The position numbers and the translations under genes were made by a program. Below, piece by piece: positions 6,466 to 8,053 of a stretch of 8,053 nucleotides of DNA. Source of the DNA: a bacterium (GTDB taxonomy: Bacteria; Patescibacteriota; Minisyncoccia; Phycocordibacterales; Phycocordibacteraceae). How positions within the stretch are numbered: the stretch's first letter is position 1; the number at the start of each line of letters is the position of its first letter. The stretch spans positions 1-8,053 of the forward strand of contig JAJXUR010000016.1 in assembly GCA_021782715.1 (NCBI GenBank), read 5' to 3'. A model generated the notes under the pieces. It was not told the DNA's origin. It did not search any database and saw only the letters and a list, made by a program, of their open reading frames with translations.

Positions 6466-6915
6466 ATGAAAAACAACCGCGGCTTCACGCTCATCGAATT
6501 GCTCGTCGTCATCGCCATCATCGGCATCCTCTCCTCGGTCGTGCTCGCTTCGCTCAACACCGCCCGCTCCAAGGGAAACGACGCGGCAATCATGTCTGAT
6601 ATCGACGGCATTCGCACGCAGGCACAGATCTACTTCAACACCAACGGCAATTACGGAGCAAATACCGCTCTCGAATCCACCTGCTCCGCGACGGACAATC
6701 TCTTCGCTGATCCGACGGTCGTGAAGCAGGTTGCGGGGGCCGCAAAGGCGAACAGCAATGCCGGTGTCGTCTGTAATGTCGCCGCCAACGGTACGGCTTA
6801 TGCGGTCTCGGCTACGCTTGTCGCAGCGACGAGCACCTTCTATTGTGTCGACAGCACCGGCGCAGGCACGACGACGAGTGCGGCGCTCGGAGCCACGGCC
6901 ACGAGCTGCTACTAG
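6466..6915 (+). CDS. Type IV pilin, second of a tandem pair
   Basis: This 149-aa prepilin has leader MKNNRG, cleavage after Gly6, and mature FTLIE with Glu+5. The N-terminal helix (about 7-29) is the same as in the preceding pilin except for one Ala-to-Ser change. The four cysteines, at 73, 103, 127 and 148, match those of the first pilin almost position for position, and the C-terminal part contains FYCVDSTG and ends in TSCY. The globular domains are clearly homologous but much diverged (for example IYFNTNGNYGANTALESTC against IFYGSNSNTYGTTASAC), so this is a paralogue rather than a simple copy. A clear ribosome binding site fixes the start. It follows the first pilin by 27 nt and is probably co-transcribed with it; a strong hairpin follows its stop. 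It may be a second structural pilin or an alternative one. Confidence 0.94.
   Translation: MKNNRGFTLIELLVVIAIIGILSSVVLASLNTARSKGNDAAIMSDIDGIRTQAQIYFNTNGNYGANTALESTCSATDNLFADPTVVKQVAGAAKANSNAGVVCNVAANGTAYAVSATLVAATSTFYCVDSTGAGTTTSAALGATATSCY
6481..6591. repeat. Near-identical pilin leader repeat, copy 2
   Basis: This is the partner of the repeat at 6010-6120, 471 bp away in direct orientation. The six differences fall in five codons, and only one of those codons changes an amino acid (Ala to Ser). Direct repeats of this length could support recombination that deletes or fuses the two genes. Confidence 0.93.
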
Positions 6916-6931
6916 CTAAAGAGTCTTTCGA

Positions 6932-6966
6932 GTACAACGACCTCGCTTCTCGCGAGGTCGTTGTAC
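6932..6966 (+). terminator. Perfect 15-bp hairpin after the second pilin
   Basis: GTACAACGACCTCGC (6932-6946) pairs perfectly with 6952-6966 across a 5-nt loop, TTCTC. The hairpin begins 17 nt after the pilin stop and ends 32 nt before the pilD start. No T tract follows (the next bases are GTTATACTG), so it is not a classic intrinsic terminator. It could instead slow or stop transcription, protect the 3' end of an abundant pilin message from exonucleases, or both. The structure is certain; the function is inferred from position. Confidence 0.65.
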
Positions 6967-6968
6967 GT

Positions 6969-6990
6969 TATACTGAAGCGTATATGGAGG
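6969..6990 (+). promoter_or_regulatory. Possible -10 element and ribosome binding site of pilD
   Basis: TATACT (6969-6974) matches the -10 consensus at five of six bases and lies right after the hairpin, but no convincing -35 is visible. GGAGG at 6986-6990 is a strong Shine-Dalgarno 8 nt before the ATG at 6999. It overlaps the alternative in-frame ATG at 6984, which argues that 6999 is the true start. Confidence 0.45.
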
Positions 6991-6998
6991 CGCTTCTG

Positions 6999-7751
6999 AT
7001 GATTGCACTGTTTATGCTTGGCGCTATCGTCGCGAGCTTCATGGGCGTTATTGTCGCTCGGCTCTCTACCGGACAAAGCTTCTTAGTCGGGAGATCGCAC
7101 TGTGATGCGTGTGGCAAACCTCTTCCGCCGCAAACGCTCGTACCTATCCTTTCCTATGCGGTAGGGCGCGGCCGCTCGCGATGCTGCGGGACGCGAATAT
7201 CGCTTATCGCGCCATTTACCGAAGCGCTCCTCGGCGCGCTCTTCGTATTGACCTATCTCGCGCTCGGTTGGGGTTGGGCGCTCCCATGTATGCTCGTTGC
7301 GCTCTCGCTCCTGCTCGCTCTCGTGCTCTATGACCTCGCGCATCAGATACTGCCGTCACCGCTCCTCTACAGCTTCGTCGCGGCGAGCGCGCTTGGTGGT
7401 TACCTCAGTTCGCCATCGCTCGCGGACTTCCTCATGACGCTTCTCATCGCTCTTCTCATTGCGACGAGTCTCGTGGCGATATATTGGTTCTCTCGCGGGA
7501 GGGCGATAGGCTTCGCGGATGCGCCGCTCGCCTTCGGTCTTTCGCTCCTCAGCGGCACGGCGGCATTCCCCGGATTCATATTCTCGTTCTGGATTGGTGC
7601 GGTTATCGGCATCGCGCTGTTGTTGCAGAGGCCGAGGGGCTCTAGAATGGGGGTAGAGGTGCCGTTCGCGCCGTTCCTGGCTGCCGGCTTCCTCCTCGCG
7701 TACTTTACCCAATGGAACCCTTTCACTCTCATCGCCGCCGTCATTCGGTAG
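6999..7751 (+). CDS. pilD: Prepilin peptidase / N-methyltransferase PilD (A24 family)
   Basis: This 250-aa membrane aspartyl protease cleaves prepilin leaders and usually methylates the new N-terminus. The first helix contains the family phrase LGAIVASFMGVIVARL (7-22). The cytoplasmic cysteine region has Cys35-x2-Cys38 (SHCDACGKPL), then LVPILSY and RGRSRCCGTRIS with Cys62-Cys63. In typical PilD the second pair is CxxC; here the third cysteine position is Ser60 and a cysteine has shifted next to the fourth. Catalytic aspartates are Asp112 (YDLAHQILP) and Asp174 in GFADAPLA, where most family members have GxGD. The C-terminal VPFAPFLAAG matches the family IPFGPFLA. Seven or eight membrane helices are likely. 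A frame extension back to 6843 overlaps the pilin and hairpin and is rejected; the GGAGG 8 nt upstream supports 6999. It would process the two pilins and the downstream pseudopilin. Confidence 0.92.
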   Translation: MIALFMLGAIVASFMGVIVARLSTGQSFLVGRSHCDACGKPLPPQTLVPILSYAVGRGRSRCCGTRISLIAPFTEALLGALFVLTYLALGWGWALPCMLVALSLLLALVLYDLAHQILPSPLLYSFVAASALGGYLSSPSLADFLMTLLIALLIATSLVAIYWFSRGRAIGFADAPLAFGLSLLSGTAAFPGFIFSFWIGAVIGIALLLQRPRGSRMGVEVPFAPFLAAGFLLAYFTQWNPFTLIAAVIR

Positions 7752-7762
7752 GACCCCAATCC

Positions 7763-7767
7763 GGAGG
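7763..7767 (+). promoter_or_regulatory. Ribosome binding site of the GTG-started pseudopilin
   Basis: GGAGG lies 4 nt before the GTG at 7772, in a short G-rich run 11 nt after the pilD stop. It supports this GTG over the adjacent in-frame GTG at 7769, which would be only 1 nt from the motif. Confidence 0.55.
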
Positions 7768-7771
7768 GGTG

Positions 7772-8053
7772 GTGCTCGCACCTCGCGTCCGCGGCTTCAC
7801 GCTCATCGAGCTTCTGGTGGTGATGGCAATCATTACGGTGATTTCAGGCATCATTTTCACGAGTCAGAGCTCATTCAATAAGACGCTCATCCTCGCGAAC
7901 ACCGCCTATGACGTCGCGCTGTCGTTGCGCTCCGCCGAGACCTACGGTCTCGGCGGGCATGCCATGAGCGCGGTGCCGACGGGGTACGGACTTCATTTCG
8001 ATAAGGCCGCACCAGGGTCGTTCTTGCTTTTCGCGGATTCCAACCCGGCGCCT
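7772..8053 (+). CDS. GspH/FimT-like minor pseudopilin (3' truncated)
   Basis: The first 94 codons are present and the gene runs off the window. The leader MLAPRVRG is cut after Gly8 to give FTLIE (Glu13 at +5), followed by a hydrophobic helix (FTLIELLVVMAIITVISGIIF). The next part, NTAYDVALSLRSAETYGLGG, and then GYGLHFDKAAPGSFLLFAD, resemble FimT/GspH-type minor pseudopilins, which have a helix of the ALxxARSEA type followed by a beta-rich domain containing YGLHF. Such proteins prime pilus assembly or sit at the tip. It begins 20 nt after pilD with a GTG start, unlike the ATG starts of the other genes, and probably opens a run of minor pilin genes beyond the window. No in-frame ATG gives a sensible leader. 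Confidence 0.85.
   Translation, partial: MLAPRVRGFTLIELLVVMAIITVISGIIFTSQSSFNKTLILANTAYDVALSLRSAETYGLGGHAMSAVPTGYGLHFDKAAPGSFLLFADSNPAP

Noticed and set aside
6843..6998. N-terminal extension of pilD from 6843 or 6984
   Set aside because: The extension would overlap the second pilin and span the hairpin, and its sequence has no peptidase character. GGAGG at 6986-6990 is correctly spaced for the ATG at 6999 and overlaps the 6984 ATG.
1..8053. Use of UGA as glycine (Gracilibacteria/Absconditabacteria code)
   Set aside because: TGA terminates the pilN-like gene, pilT and pilC at family-typical ends, and no in-frame TGA is needed inside any gene.
1..8053. tRNA, rRNA, CRISPR array, insertion sequence or phage genes
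   Set aside because: No cloverleaf, regularly spaced repeat, transposase or terminal inverted repeat was seen. Nearly all sequence is accounted for by pilus genes, and the only long repeat is the pilin pair.

Overview
The window is one strand-uniform type IV pilus (T4P) gene cluster. It is GC-rich and tightly packed, with every recognisable gene on the + strand. The gene types, the very small PilP-like protein, the pilins ending in a Y(W)CVDS motif and the lack of any secretin (pilQ) in view all fit a Patescibacteria/CPR bacterium, perhaps a Parcubacteria lineage such as Kaiserbacteria. That placement is an inference from family resemblance. TGA ends three genes (the pilN-like gene, pilT and pilC), so the code is not the UGA-glycine code of Gracilibacteria/Absconditabacteria.

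Layout. Positions 3-1390 hold three small inner-membrane alignment proteins: the tail of a PilN-like protein, a PilO-like protein and a 99-aa PilP-like protein. Positions 1394-4661 hold the motor genes: the extension ATPase pilB, a stand-alone CheY-like receiver, and the retraction ATPase pilT. After a 33-bp AT-rich gap comes the platform protein pilC (4695-5900). A spacer of about 90 bp with a possible weak terminator and a promoter leads into two tandem pilin genes (5989-6438 and 6466-6915), whose 5' parts are almost identical DNA. A perfect 15-bp hairpin separates them from the prepilin peptidase pilD (6999-7751). The window ends inside a GspH/FimT-like minor pseudopilin gene with a GTG start (7772 onward).

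How the genes work together. PilD would cut the prepilins after the glycine before FTLIE. PilB powers assembly of the processed pilins on the PilC platform, and PilT powers disassembly. The PilN/O/P-like proteins would connect the platform to the rest of the machine. The receiver between the two motor genes is a candidate switch linking pilus extension or retraction to phosphorylation signals.

Unusual points are the orphan receiver, the pilin duplication with near-identical leaders, degenerate zinc-cysteine motifs in both PilB and PilD, a GxGD-to-FADA change in PilD, and two non-coding elements (an AT-rich palindrome before pilC and the hairpin after pilin 2). No RNA genes, CRISPR arrays or insertion sequences were seen. 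No wholly new system is evident: this is a recognisable T4P locus with lineage-specific variations.
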